From Vibrio crassostreae (lineage in GTDB: Bacteria; Pseudomonadota; Gammaproteobacteria; Enterobacterales; Vibrionaceae): a DNA stretch of 64,000 nt. The notes under the pieces were generated by a model. That model had not been told where the DNA came from. It saw only the letters and a list, made by a program, of their open reading frames with translations, and searched no databases. This document shows, piece by piece, positions 1 through 8,273 of the stretch. Each line of letters begins with the position of its first letter. The stretch's first letter is position 1. The position numbers were made by a program, and so were the translations under genes. The stretch is taken from positions 1,488,001-1,552,000 of the forward strand of contig NZ_AP025476.1 of the NCBI RefSeq assembly GCF_024347415.1, written 5' to 3'.

Positions 1-396
1 AGCCAGGGCTCTTCACAGATTAAAGGTATTAATGATCTTGCCAATGTCAAAGTGGGCGTCAAGGTCGCGACCACATCCTCTCTGTTATTGACTAGCTTTG
101 GCATCAGACACGAGAACTACATCGATATGCCAAGGCTTTTGGTTGCTCTAGAGGAAGGGGAGGTAGATGCAATTGTAGCCGATGATGTAGTGCTCAAATA
201 TATGATAGGTAACGGCAGAATGAGCGGGCAGTTTGAAGACTTAGAGGTGTTACCGTATCAACTAGAGAAACAAAACTATGGATTCATCATCACGGAAAAT
301 AACCCGTATGAAGAAGAGATTAACCGCGCACTGCTGCAAATTCGGGAATCTAGGAAGTGGCGTAAAATCTTAGTCGAATATTTTGCGGATAAGTAA
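1..396 (+). CDS. periplasmic amino-acid-type solute-binding protein, C-terminal part
   Basis: The frame is open from the first base, so this is the last 131 residues of a longer protein cut by the window edge. The segment reads like lobe 2 and the return to lobe 1 of a family 3 (SBP_bac_3) binding protein: a KVGVKVATTSS strand, a stretch where Val-Asp-Ala-Ile-Val-Ala-Asp-Asp resembles the usual 'G-x-x-D-A-x-x-x-D' segment, a late YGFIITENNPYEEEINRALLQI motif region typical of the family, and a short C-terminal helix. Such proteins deliver polar amino acids to an ABC permease or serve as stand-alone sensors. No transporter gene follows, so it may be an orphan binding protein. The ligand cannot be told. 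Confidence 0.8.
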   Translation, partial: SQGSSQIKGINDLANVKVGVKVATTSSLLLTSFGIRHENYIDMPRLLVALEEGEVDAIVADDVVLKYMIGNGRMSGQFEDLEVLPYQLEKQNYGFIITENNPYEEEINRALLQIRESRKWRKILVEYFADK

Positions 397-438
397 TCGA
401 CACCAGTGACAAGCTTTGAGCTTTCTGGGTATTTATCG

Positions 439-642
439 TTACAGCTGGTCAGAATTAGAGACTTTGTTTTTCTTGAAGTATTTGAACGCTGTCCAAACGA
501 CATAAGCCGCAACGCCCACAATCAATGCAGAGCGAAGGAGAATAGGCGCATCATGTTCAAGTTGGCTAACGTGAGGAACAATACTCGCAAACAACCGACT
601 GGTGAACAGCAGCCCCATAACTAACATAATAACTTTATTCAT
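439..642 (-). CDS. small membrane protein, unknown function
   Basis: This encodes 67 residues with an N-terminal hydrophobic stretch (residues about 4-20, possibly a signal peptide) and a second hydrophobic segment near residues 36-53, ending in a Lys-rich cytoplasmic-looking tail (FKYFKKNK). A purine-rich ribosome-binding site (AAAGGCAGG) sits 5 to 6 bases before the ATG, which argues that it is translated. I do not recognise the family. It is convergent with the solute-binding protein and stands alone. Confidence 0.55.
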   Translation of the reverse strand: MNKVIMLVMGLLFTSRLFASIVPHVSQLEHDAPILLRSALIVGVAAYVVWTAFKYFKKNKVSNSDQL

Positions 643-1022
643 GTGACCTGCCTTTCAATGAGATACGTTACACAGAACAAATTATCGGCGGGTTAGGTTA
701 TCAACGCGACCAAGAACGGTTCTGCTTGGAAATAAAAGCATGCGCTTCTCAAACGTCACCGTCAACGCGATATCGGTCTAAAGCCAGTAAGCTAAAATTT
801 CGTTTTTGGAAGAGGGTTGTTCTGTCAGATGCAGTTAGAGCACGGGACCATTAAAGGAGTTAAGGAATCTACAATAGTTATGTCAATGTATTGGTTTATT
901 ACTAACGTAGCCAAAGCAGTACGCTGAGTATTTGTCAAGTTATTATCTTTGAAATTTACAACTCATTTAGAATTATCAACTTCAAAGATAATATTGCTTA
1001 ACGAGATCAGATTATTCGGATC
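643..1022. other. gene-free stretch with a long inverted repeat
   Basis: No credible gene is seen here. The only clear structure is a perfect 13-base inverted repeat (941-953 with 981-993, arms TATTATCTTTGAA / TTCAAAGATAATA) around a 27-base loop. It lies 30 bases past the stop of the small minus-strand gene at 1023. It may be a transcript-end hairpin, although no T-run follows it on either strand. Confidence 0.5.
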
Positions 1023-1202
1023 TTACCGTGTCGGATATATCTTTTCGACTACCGATAAGGCCATGCAAAATATAAGGTTATGTTCAAGGCAGGTATACTT
1101 AATACCAACTTCTCCCGTGTTGAAATCAACGGATTTTGCGACATCTTCTTGAAAATTATCAATGACTAACTGTAATAAGCAATCCTTGTCTAATACATTC
1201 AT
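1023..1202 (-). CDS. small hypothetical protein
   Basis: The 59-residue reading starts at the inner ATG at 1202, preferred over a 65-residue version because AGGAAAAC lies a few bases ahead of it. The product starts MNVLDKDCLLQLVIDNF and looks like a soluble alpha/beta protein with several Cys residues and no membrane segment or signal peptide. No family is recognised. An opposite-strand open frame overlaps most of it, so coding status is uncertain. Confidence 0.4.
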   Translation of the reverse strand: MNVLDKDCLLQLVIDNFQEDVAKSVDFNTGEVGIKYTCLEHNLIFCMALSVVEKIYPTR

Positions 1203-1890
1203 AAGTTTTCCTAAATACAATGTGGTTGCAGATGCATATTAAAGAACAGGTTCCCGTCATTATCAAGGAAAGCGAAAGAATATTTTTCGTATAAATCACG
1301 TGTCTCTATACTTCTTAATCATAATAAAATCTGAACATCTACTATATTGTGCTTTGTATTTTACCTATCTTGAAAACCATCAATTAATAGCAAAAAACAA
1401 ACCAACTATTGTGAAGGTATGACGAACTTTTTTCGGTGAACCTGAAAGGGTGATTGACCAGTACACGTGAGAATAGAGGGCTTGCTTACAAAGGAATATT
1501 TTTATTTCAACGATATATTAGGGATTAATTATATAAGTATATTAGTTTTTGGTTATAAAGTTTGAATGTAAAGGCGTTCTTAGATAAATACGCTATAGCC
1601 TTAATGCTTTTAATGTTGATTTCTCCCTCTTTATTTTTGATAGGCTAGTATTATTTTATGTTGATATGAAATTGACTGCATTTATGCGTTGTGCTTGCTC
1701 TTGGATTTGTTTATCTAACCATTGGGTAGGTCTGATGTTCGTTTTACTTACATTAAAATCCAATTGAATCAATGGCTAATGGTTGGTTTTTGAATGAGAA
1801 AAGGATCAAGTGTCTTCCTTTTCAGCGCGGTGTGGCATGGATGACCCACACAACAAGTTGATTGTTATCTAGTTTAAATAGGGAAATATT
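1203..1890. other. AT-rich intergenic region ahead of a chemoreceptor gene
   Basis: This 688-base stretch holds no supported gene. It is strongly AT-rich between about 1250 and 1750. Near its end a short hairpin (GTGTGG at 1830-1835 with CCACAC at 1846-1851) lies in the presumed untranslated leader of the chemoreceptor gene at 1891. No known riboswitch consensus was recognised. Confidence 0.5.
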
Positions 1891-3441
1891 ATGACAGAGC
1901 AAGAGTATGATTACCCAGAGTCGTACAATCTAATTTCAGTGACAGACCCTTCCAGTAAAATCAAGTATGCAAGTCCCCATTTTAATGAAGTAGCAGGCTA
2001 TCAAGAAGGAGAGCTCGTAGGTGAGTATCACAACGTAGTTCGTCATAGTGATATGCCTAAAGCCGCATTTAAAGACCTATGGGGCCATATTCAGTCAGGA
2101 AGTAACTGGATGGGTATGGTGAAAAATCAACGGAAAGGTGGTGGTTATTATTGGGTTGATGCTTTTGCTTCTCCGTTAAAAGAAGATAACGAAATTGTCG
2201 AGTACCAGTCTGTTCGGTTTAAACCCAAAAGAGAATACGTTGAACGAGCAGAAAAAGCGTATGGAACTTTAAATAGAGGAAAAACACCATTCAAGCTCAT
2301 GTTACCGAAAACAAGACTTTGGCAACGTCAGACGTTCATTTCAATATTGTTAATCGGGCTCGTTTATGCGCTTCACGTTAATCAATTCGTAACCTTACCG
2401 CAAATTTTGTTGTTAATTTTTATGGGTAGTTCGATATCAATTTATATCCTTACGCGTCGCTTGGAGAGCATTTGTAAAATAGCAAAAGATGAATTCAACA
2501 ACCCTTTAATGGAACATATTTATTTTGGCAAGGTGGACGATATCTCCGAAATTGCTCTGGGAATGAAAGTTCGGAAACAATATGCCAAAGCGTTATTAGG
2601 CAGAATTCGAATTTCGGTGAGTGATTCATGTGAAATGACCCTAAAGCAGGCGAATAAAACCGCTGAATCGAACGCAACCGTGTCTGAAAACCTTGAAAAT
2701 CAAAAAACAGAAATCGATATGGCAGCAACCGCCATCAACGAAATGCAGGCGGCTTCAAGTGAAATTTCTCAAAATGCGCAAGGAACTCTCGATTCTACCT
2801 TTAGCACTCAACAGGAGCTTTTATCTTGTCAGAACGAGCTAAATCAAGTCGAAGAGAACTTCGTTGAGCTCACCAATGAATTAGACAACATATCGACAAT
2901 ATCGCTATCTGTGGAGAGGGAGACACAACAAATAAGCTCCGTCATCGAGATGATCAACGCGATTGCCGATCAAACCAACCTATTAGCACTGAATGCTGCG
3001 ATAGAAGCTGCACGAGCTGGTGATTCAGGAAGAGGGTTTTCGGTTGTGGCAGATGAAGTAAGAGTGCTTGCTCAGAAAACACAAGAAGCAACAACAGAGA
3101 TTCAAGCGGTTATCGAAAAGCTGTGCACAGGCAGTGGTCAGTCAGTAACGGCCGTTAAAAACGGTACTGAAAAAGCGAAACGCACTCAAACGACGATTCA
3201 ATCGACTCTAGAAAGCCTCACATTATTGAGTGAAAAGGTTCAAGGAGTAGTTGATAGGAATAATCAAATAGCGGTCGCTATTGAAGAGCAAGTTAATGTC
3301 TCAGAGGAGATTAACCAGAATATTCTTTCCATACACAGTAAAGCTGAAGCTTCTCACGACCTTATGGAAGACAGTAAAAAGCAGTATGAGCAAAGTGTAC
3401 TTAGTTTGAATGAGCTAAGAAAAGGAGTGGCTCGATTTTAA
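1891..3441 (+). CDS. methyl-accepting chemotaxis protein with N-terminal PAS domain (Aer-like)
   Basis: This 516-residue chemoreceptor has an Aer-like layout. A cytoplasmic PAS domain occupies about residues 10-120 ([20 protein letters not shown], then a [13 protein letters not shown] segment). Two closely spaced membrane segments near residues 149-190 have almost no periplasmic loop. The remainder is a long coiled-coil signalling domain with the conserved hairpin tip around [21 protein letters not shown] see no convincing HAMP domain. Aer-type receptors sense redox or energy state through a PAS-bound flavin and signal via CheA/CheW. Flavin binding is inferred from the architecture only. The start follows AGGGAAA. 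It is a single-gene unit. Confidence 0.92.
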   Translation: MTEQEYDYPESYNLISVTDPSSKIKYASPHFNEVAGYQEGELVGEYHNVVRHSDMPKAAFKDLWGHIQSGSNWMGMVKNQRKGGGYYWVDAFASPLKEDNEIVEYQSVRFKPKREYVERAEKAYGTLNRGKTPFKLMLPKTRLWQRQTFISILLIGLVYALHVNQFVTLPQILLLIFMGSSISIYILTRRLESICKIAKDEFNNPLMEHIYFGKVDDISEIALGMKVRKQYAKALLGRIRISVSDSCEMTLKQANKTAESNATVSENLENQKTEIDMAATAINEMQAASSEISQNAQGTLDSTFSTQQELLSCQNELNQVEENFVELTNELDNISTISLSVERETQQISSVIEMINAIADQTNLLALNAAIEAARAGDSGRGFSVVADEVRVLAQKTQEATTEIQAVIEKLCTGSGQSVTAVKNGTEKAKRTQTTIQSTLESLTLLSEKVQGVVDRNNQIAVAIEEQVNVSEEINQNILSIHSKAEASHDLMEDSKKQYEQSVLSLNELRKGVARF

Positions 3442-3636
3442 ACTTAATTGAGCAAGTGGTTAGCTGGTTTTGGTTATACATTCTTCAAGCCTAGAGTAGG
3501 TAATTAGGGTTGCTTTTCGAAGATGCTCGTTTAAATGAATAGCTACGCAAATAGACAGCTAAAAGGGAGCGATCTTGATGATGAGAGATTTGTTTTTCTT
3601 TGTTTATTATTCTGATTTATGATCGTATGCAATCTT

Positions 3637-3717
3637 AGGGGGACAAATGTCCTCCTGTTTGTTTCTGTCGGCGCAATAAGATAGGTGCTACTAAAAAAAT
3701 AAATAATAAAGGACATC
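3637..3717 (+). promoter_or_regulatory. candidate RNA switch controlling pnuC translation
   Basis: An 8-base-pair hairpin (AGGGGGAC at 3637-3644 with GTCCTCCT at 3649-3656) lies about 65 bases before the pnuC start. The same 3' arm, ATGTCCT at 3647-3653, is also perfectly complementary to AGGACAT at 3710-3716, which is the pnuC ribosome-binding site. The two pairings exclude one another, so the 3' arm could either be held in the upstream hairpin (site open) or cover the ribosome-binding site (closed). This is read from the sequence; ligand binding is conjecture. Confidence 0.4.
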
Positions 3718-3720
3718 CCT

Positions 3721-4455
3721 ATGGACCTATTCGCCCTACTTGATATCAACAATACTCTAGTCAATATCCCAATAGGGGGTGGCTATGCAATGAGCTGGAT
3801 CGAAGCGTTCGGCACAGTATTTGGCCTGTTGTGTATTTGGTTTGCAAGCCAAGAGAAAACCATTAACTACTTGTTCGGATTACTGAATGTCACCTTATTT
3901 GCGGTTATCTTTTTCCAAATTCAGTTATACGGACTTTTACTTCTTCAACTCTTTTTCTTCTGTGCCAACATTTACGGTTGGTACGCATGGACACGACCTA
4001 ATGAGCAAGGTGAAACATTAGAAGTTCGTTGGTTGAGCCAAAATAAGCTCGTAGCAACGGCTGCAGCGTGTGCGATTTCGATTGCTTTGCTAACTATGTA
4101 CATCGACCCATTCTTTTTTGCGCTAGCAAACATCGCGGTTGATAGTCTGAACCTATTTGGTGCGGATTTAGCGGAGCCAGTGCTTGAACCGGATGCGTTC
4201 CCATTCTGGGATGCGACCATGACCATTCTATCGATTGTTGCTCAAGTTCTTATGACACGTAAGTATGTTGAAAACTGGATCCTTTGGATTGTGATTAATA
4301 TTATCAGTGTTGGTATTTACGCGACGCAGGGCGTTTACGCAATGTCTGTCCAATACGCTATTTTGATGTTTATTGCGGCGAACGGTACTCGTGAGTGGGC
4401 TCGTACAGCTAAACGTAACAGTGATAAATCACTGACTCAAGCAACGGCTTCTTAG
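3721..4455 (+). CDS. pnuC: nicotinamide riboside transporter PnuC
   Basis: This 244-residue inner-membrane protein has about seven or eight hydrophobic segments and the aromatic IYGWYAW signature (residues about 84-90) of the PnuC family, plus WILWIVINIISVGIY near the C-terminus, where the family has its second Trp-rich ligand-binding motif. PnuC proteins mediate facilitated uptake of nicotinamide riboside for NAD synthesis; relatives carry thiamine or riboflavin. The gene is followed 8 bases later by a nucleoside phosphorylase, which favours a nucleoside-like substrate. A possible ribosome-binding-site switch lies upstream. The ATG follows AAAGGACAT. Confidence 0.92.
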   Translation: MDLFALLDINNTLVNIPIGGGYAMSWIEAFGTVFGLLCIWFASQEKTINYLFGLLNVTLFAVIFFQIQLYGLLLLQLFFFCANIYGWYAWTRPNEQGETLEVRWLSQNKLVATAAACAISIALLTMYIDPFFFALANIAVDSLNLFGADLAEPVLEPDAFPFWDATMTILSIVAQVLMTRKYVENWILWIVINIISVGIYATQGVYAMSVQYAILMFIAANGTREWARTAKRNSDKSLTQATAS

Positions 4456-4463
4456 GAGTTAAA

Positions 4464-5192
4464 ATGGCAAAGCAACCTCATATTGGTGTTGATGAAACGC
4501 AAATTGCTCCGTTAGTCATTGTTTGTGGCGAGCCAGATAGAGCGAATCGCATTGCGAATTTACTTGAGCATGCTGAACTGGTGTCTGAAAACCGTGAATA
4601 TCGAATTTTCACTGGTACTTACCAAGACAAAGCAATATCGGTTTGTAGTACTGGCATTGGTGCTCCTTCGATGATTATTGCAGTCGAAGAGCTTAAATTT
4701 TGTGGCGTGACTCATATCGTAAGAGTCGGCTCTGCGGGTGCGATGCAATCACACATCGGGCTTGGGGAATTGATTGTCGCAGAAGGTGCGGTGCGCGATG
4801 AGGGGGGCTCTGCAGCTTACGTTAAACCGTCGTATCCGGCTTATGCGAGCTTCTCTCTGCTGAAAGAGTTAGATGGGTTCTTGCAGCAGCAATCGACACC
4901 TTACTATTTAGGAACGGTTCGCTCACACGACAGCTTTTATACGGATGACGAACAGGTGCTTTGTCAGTACTGGAACGGCAAAGGTATATTAGGTGCAGAC
5001 ATGGAAACATCGGCACTGTTTACTGTCGGTCGCTTGAGAGGGGTTAACGTAGCTTCCATCTTGAACAATGTTGTCTTGTACGAACAAGATGTAAAAGACG
5101 GTGTTGGACAGTATGTTGATGAAGCAAAAGTGATGATGGACGGTGAACGACTTGCATCACTAGCCGCTTTGGAAGCGTTAACCGCTCAGTAA
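4464..5192 (+). CDS. nucleoside phosphorylase (uridine phosphorylase / PNP superfamily)
   Basis: This 242-residue protein belongs to the NP-I phosphorylase fold. The phosphate-binding CGEPDRANRIA segment lies near residues 16-26, STGIGAPSM near 56-64 and VRVGSAGAMQ near 86-95. The late GADMETSALF stretch, whose Met-Glu contacts the ribose, is near residues 173-182. Enzymes of this family split nucleosides with phosphate into base and ribose-1-phosphate. The exact base is not readable from sequence. Directly behind pnuC, 8 bases apart and with its own GGAG, it may cleave imported nicotinamide riboside to nicotinamide; uridine or purine nucleosides remain possible. Confidence 0.85.
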   Translation: MAKQPHIGVDETQIAPLVIVCGEPDRANRIANLLEHAELVSENREYRIFTGTYQDKAISVCSTGIGAPSMIIAVEELKFCGVTHIVRVGSAGAMQSHIGLGELIVAEGAVRDEGGSAAYVKPSYPAYASFSLLKELDGFLQQQSTPYYLGTVRSHDSFYTDDEQVLCQYWNGKGILGADMETSALFTVGRLRGVNVASILNNVVLYEQDVKDGVGQYVDEAKVMMDGERLASLAALEALTAQ

Positions 5193-5213
5193 GAGCTGCA
5201 ATAAACTGAAGAT

Positions 5214-5242
5214 AAAAGCGATGGGAGACCGTCGCTTTTTTA
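5214..5242 (+). terminator. intrinsic terminator after the pnuC operon
   Basis: AAGCGA (5216-5221) pairs with TCGCTT (5232-5237), followed by a T-run. It lies 22 bases past the phosphorylase stop codon. Confidence 0.75.
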
Positions 5243-5318
5243 TTGTTCTCTCCATTGGTTTAAGCCGCTACAATCGCTATAACATCAACAGCAGTTCATG
5301 CAATGAGAGACAGTTAGT

Positions 5319-5999
5319 ATGAAGATCGAACCATATTCAAGCGGACGTTTTAAAAACTACCTAGAACAGAAAAGCTCTGAATTCAAAGCTCTCATTTACC
5401 AACACCAAGTCAGTTCGCGCTATTTTGATAAGAATGATGAAATTCTGCGCCAAGGTGAACAGCTTCAACACCTCTATGTTGTGCCTGCTGGGAAAGTCTC
5501 CATGAGTATCTCTGCAGCTAACGGGCGACGCTTTCAGTTAGGGGAGGTGAGCTGCGACTATCATATCTTTGGCGAGATGGAGTTCTTCACTCAAACACCT
5601 TGCCAATGGAATGTAGTGGCAGATGAACATATGCAGGTTGATGTTATTTGTATCCAGAAACTATCAGAAGCATTGCATGATAAGCCGGAGATGATGTTCT
5701 TTTTCGCCTCAGCACTAGCCGAAGATTATCAAGACTCGATGGGCATTTACACCAATCGTCTTTTACATTCGATTACCTACAACATTGCCTACGATTTACT
5801 GGTGCAAAGCCAGACCAATACCGTGTTAGGCGGCTTCGATAAAGTGAACCAAGAAGCGGAACGCTTTGGCACATCAAGCAGGGTGTACCGCAGAGCAGTC
5901 AAAGACTTACTCGATAGAGGTTTCATCAAGAAAGGGCAACAAGGGTTGGAGATTATCGACCAGCAAGCACTGCAAGCCTTTATTGGCTCCTACGAATAA
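5319..5999 (+). CDS. Crp/Fnr-family transcriptional regulator (YeiL-like)
   Basis: This 226-residue protein has an N-terminal cyclic-nucleotide-binding-type beta-roll (about residues 30-125: ILRQGEQLQHLYVVPAGKV, then FGEMEFF) and a C-terminal helix-turn-helix (about residues 175-215: EAERFGTSSRVYRRAVKDLL). The arginine and Ser/Thr pair that bind cAMP in Crp are not obvious, and no Fnr-type cysteine cluster is visible, so the effector is unknown. It is transcribed alone, ends in a strong terminator, and is convergent with the disrupted CoA-disulfide reductase gene. Confidence 0.82.
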   Translation: MKIEPYSSGRFKNYLEQKSSEFKALIYQHQVSSRYFDKNDEILRQGEQLQHLYVVPAGKVSMSISAANGRRFQLGEVSCDYHIFGEMEFFTQTPCQWNVVADEHMQVDVICIQKLSEALHDKPEMMFFFASALAEDYQDSMGIYTNRLLHSITYNIAYDLLVQSQTNTVLGGFDKVNQEAERFGTSSRVYRRAVKDLLDRGFIKKGQQGLEIIDQQALQAFIGSYE

Positions 6000-6000
6000 T

Positions 6001-6040
6001 AAAAGAGCTTGGCACTTACTCAAATGCCAAGCTCTGTTTT
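6001..6040 (+). terminator. intrinsic terminator of the Crp/Fnr-type gene
   Basis: A perfect 11-base-pair stem (AGAGCTTGGCA at 6004-6014 with TGCCAAGCTCT at 6025-6035) is followed by GTTTTC immediately after the stop codon. Confidence 0.85.
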
Positions 6041-6087
6041 CAATGTTTACTATTAACTACTCATATCTATTTATGAGCGACTTACTA

Positions 6088-6112
6088 CTAGCAACTAGCA
6101 ACTAGCAACTAG
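6088..6112. repeat. 7-base tandem repeat (CTAGCAA)
   Basis: CTAGCAA is repeated three and a half times in the gap between two convergent genes. A 7-base inverted repeat (CCGGTAA at 6113-6119 with TTACCGG at 6134-6140) follows directly. The array is expected to vary in copy number between strains. Confidence 0.8.
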
Positions 6113-6157
6113 CCGGTAAGTGTCCGCGAACCATTACCGGCGACTAAGTATTAATCC

Positions 6158-7853
6158 TTAAGCTTTTGCATACATGAGTGTTCTATAACCACCGATTAAG
6201 TTACGTGCTTTAAAGCCGTTGTTGACGAGTTGGCGATAAGCCACGTTACCACGTAACCCGACTTGGCAGTAGATTACAATCTCTTTGTCTATTGGAAGCT
6301 CACTCATTCGATGACGTAGTTGGTCGACTGGAATGTTGATTGCTCCTTCAATAAAACCACCACTTTCTAGTTCGCCAGGGTTACGAACATCGAGTAGGAG
6401 TTGGTTGTCGCTTAATGTTTCAATCTCATTGAAATGAATAGGTGTCGCGTCACCTGTAATAATATTGTTGGCAACAAATGCGGCTTGGTTAATCACGTCC
6501 TTGGCACTCCCGTAAGGTGGTGCATAGGTTAATTCTAGGTGTTGAAGTTGATCAACGGTCATACCTGCACGTTGAGCTACTGCCATAATATCAATGCGCT
6601 TATCAACGCCATCTTTACCGACGGCTTGCGCACCCAGTATTTTCCCTGTCTTAGGATCGAATAACATCTTGAACGAGACAACTTGTGCGCCGGGGTAGTA
6701 GCTCGCGTGGCTTGCAGTATGAACGTAGACCTTTTCGTACTCAACACCATCACGTTTAAGTTGTTTCTCGTTTTTGCCCGTTGAAGCAACCGCGAGGTCA
6801 AAAATCTTACAGATAGCGGTGCCTTGTGTACCTTGATAGGTTTCACTGCGGCCTAGCATGTTGTCGGCAGCCATACGACCTTGACGGTTTGCAGGGCCAG
6901 CAAGTGGAACGAGAGTTTGTGCACCCGTAACAAAGTCTTTTTCTTCGACTGCATCACCCACAGCGTAGATGCTAGGATCGCTAGTCTGCATCATTTCATT
7001 GGTGTAGATACCACCGAGTTCACCAATTTGAAGTCCTGCTTCTTTTGCCAACTTAGTCTCAGGGCGCACACCGATAGCCATGATTAAGATGTCAGTGGTT
7101 AGTGACTCACCATTGCTGAGAGTAAGGTTTAGTTCCCCTTCAATATGCTGGTGTTCGGTATCTTCACCAGAACCGATGCTGGCTATATGTTCGTTCGGTA
7201 CGTACTCGATAGCTTGAAGCGCAACGCCTAGTTTAAGGTCAATACCTTTCACGCGAATTTCAGAGTGAGCAAAGCCCGCCATTTCACGGTCGACAGGTGT
7301 CATCACCTGATCTGCCATCTCAATTAGCGTGGTTTTAACTCCCAATTGGTGGAAGGCTTCCATCATTTCTAGACCGATGAATCCACCACCGACAACCGTT
7401 GCGTGCTCTGGCTTGTTCATCTGGATCGTTTGAATGATACGATCCATGTCTGGGATGTTACGCAGCGAATGGGTTAGTGGGTTATCAATACCAGGGATTG
7501 GCGGTACGATAGGGCCTGCGCCTGGGCTAAGGAGCAAGAAGTCGTAGCTTTCAGTATACTCGCTATTATCCAATAGATTCTTAACAGTAACCTGCTTGTT
7601 GTGTCGATCAATGGATATGACTTCGTTCATAACACGAACATCAACGTTAAATCGAGCTAAGAAGCTTTCTGGAGTTTGCAAGAGGAGTTTACTTCTATCC
7701 TTAATGTCGCCGGTATGGCAAGCCGCAATTGGCGAACGAGACGAAACTTCCTCTTTCGAACATGATGATTTCTGCATCTTCACTAAGGCGACGAGCGCGT
7801 GCAGCAGCTGAAGCACCTCCAGCTACGCCTCCGATGATTACAATTTTAGTCAT
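6158..7853 (-). pseudogene. CoA-disulfide reductase with C-terminal rhodanese domain (CoADR-RHD), frameshifted
   Basis: The family is an FAD/NAD(P)H enzyme that reduces CoA disulfide or persulfide, fused to a sulfur-transferring rhodanese. Starting at the ATG at 7853 (TAGGTAAACGT ahead), one frame gives the FAD-binding VIIGGVAGGASAAARARR and the redox cysteine in FANCGLPY (Cys43), then stops at 7701. The rest (TGDIKDRSK onward, with a second GGGFIGLEM nucleotide fold and a rhodanese domain with IYCQVGLRG, active Cys near the end) runs in another frame. Relatives read PYHIxG at the junction; about 8 bases seem lost near 7710-7713. The long open frame from 7816 therefore carries a meaningless N-terminus and lacks the FAD loop and redox cysteine. 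A sequencing error cannot be excluded. Confidence 0.85.
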
Positions 7854-8273
7854 ACGTTTACCTATTACTGTCTCTAAGTTTAACTATACAAATTGCCGAG
7901 CATAGAGCTTGTATCTTCCTAATGATCAGGACTGGTTAGTCGCCGGCGATTGAGTAGTTTTCGAAATACCTAGATACTATAAAGACGTAAATTAGCATTG
8001 TCTAATGTTTGTTTTATTAGTTTTTTCTAATTTATAAGGCTGTAAACCTAATTAAGGTGATTACTTTGGCGCGCATTAAATTAGGATTATTTGAAAATGC
8101 ATTGCCGACTAAGACGACTCTATTCTATTGAAAGACGCCTTAGTCGGTGAGGGGAGAGGTTTAGTTTGAAGCTGTCACCTCGGGTTTGAGCGTTTGGTCT
8201 AAGAGCAGTGATTAGACTAAAGCACGCTAGTGAAGGTAATACGCGTTAGCTAGTTGAGTACAGGTTAGCCAAA
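7854..8273. promoter_or_regulatory. promoter region of the CoADR gene with twin operators
   Basis: This 420-base gap precedes the CoADR gene on the minus strand and follows the end of the virK-like gene. Two inverted repeats of identical form, ATTAG-N6-CTAAT, lie at 7991-8006 and 8016-8031, centres 25 bases apart, about 140-180 bases ahead of the CoADR start. They look like tandem sites for a dimeric regulator, for example an ArsR-family persulfide sensor. A separate hairpin (CCGACTAAG at 8105-8113 with CTTAGTCGG at 8139-8147) may end the virK-like transcript. Confidence 0.5.

Noticed and set aside
949..1152. 67-codon plus-strand frame opposite the small hypothetical gene
   Set aside because: TTG-type start with no ribosome-binding site; it begins inside the inverted repeat. 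The opposite-strand frame has the better start.
1221..1890. Cyclic-di-GMP or other known riboswitch in the long leader of the first chemoreceptor gene
   Set aside because: Only one short hairpin is seen (1830-1851); the conserved GEMM core elements are missing.
7690..7720. Programmed ribosomal frameshift to rescue the CoADR gene
   Set aside because: No slippery heptamer or stimulatory hairpin is visible at the junction, and family length suggests missing bases rather than recoding.
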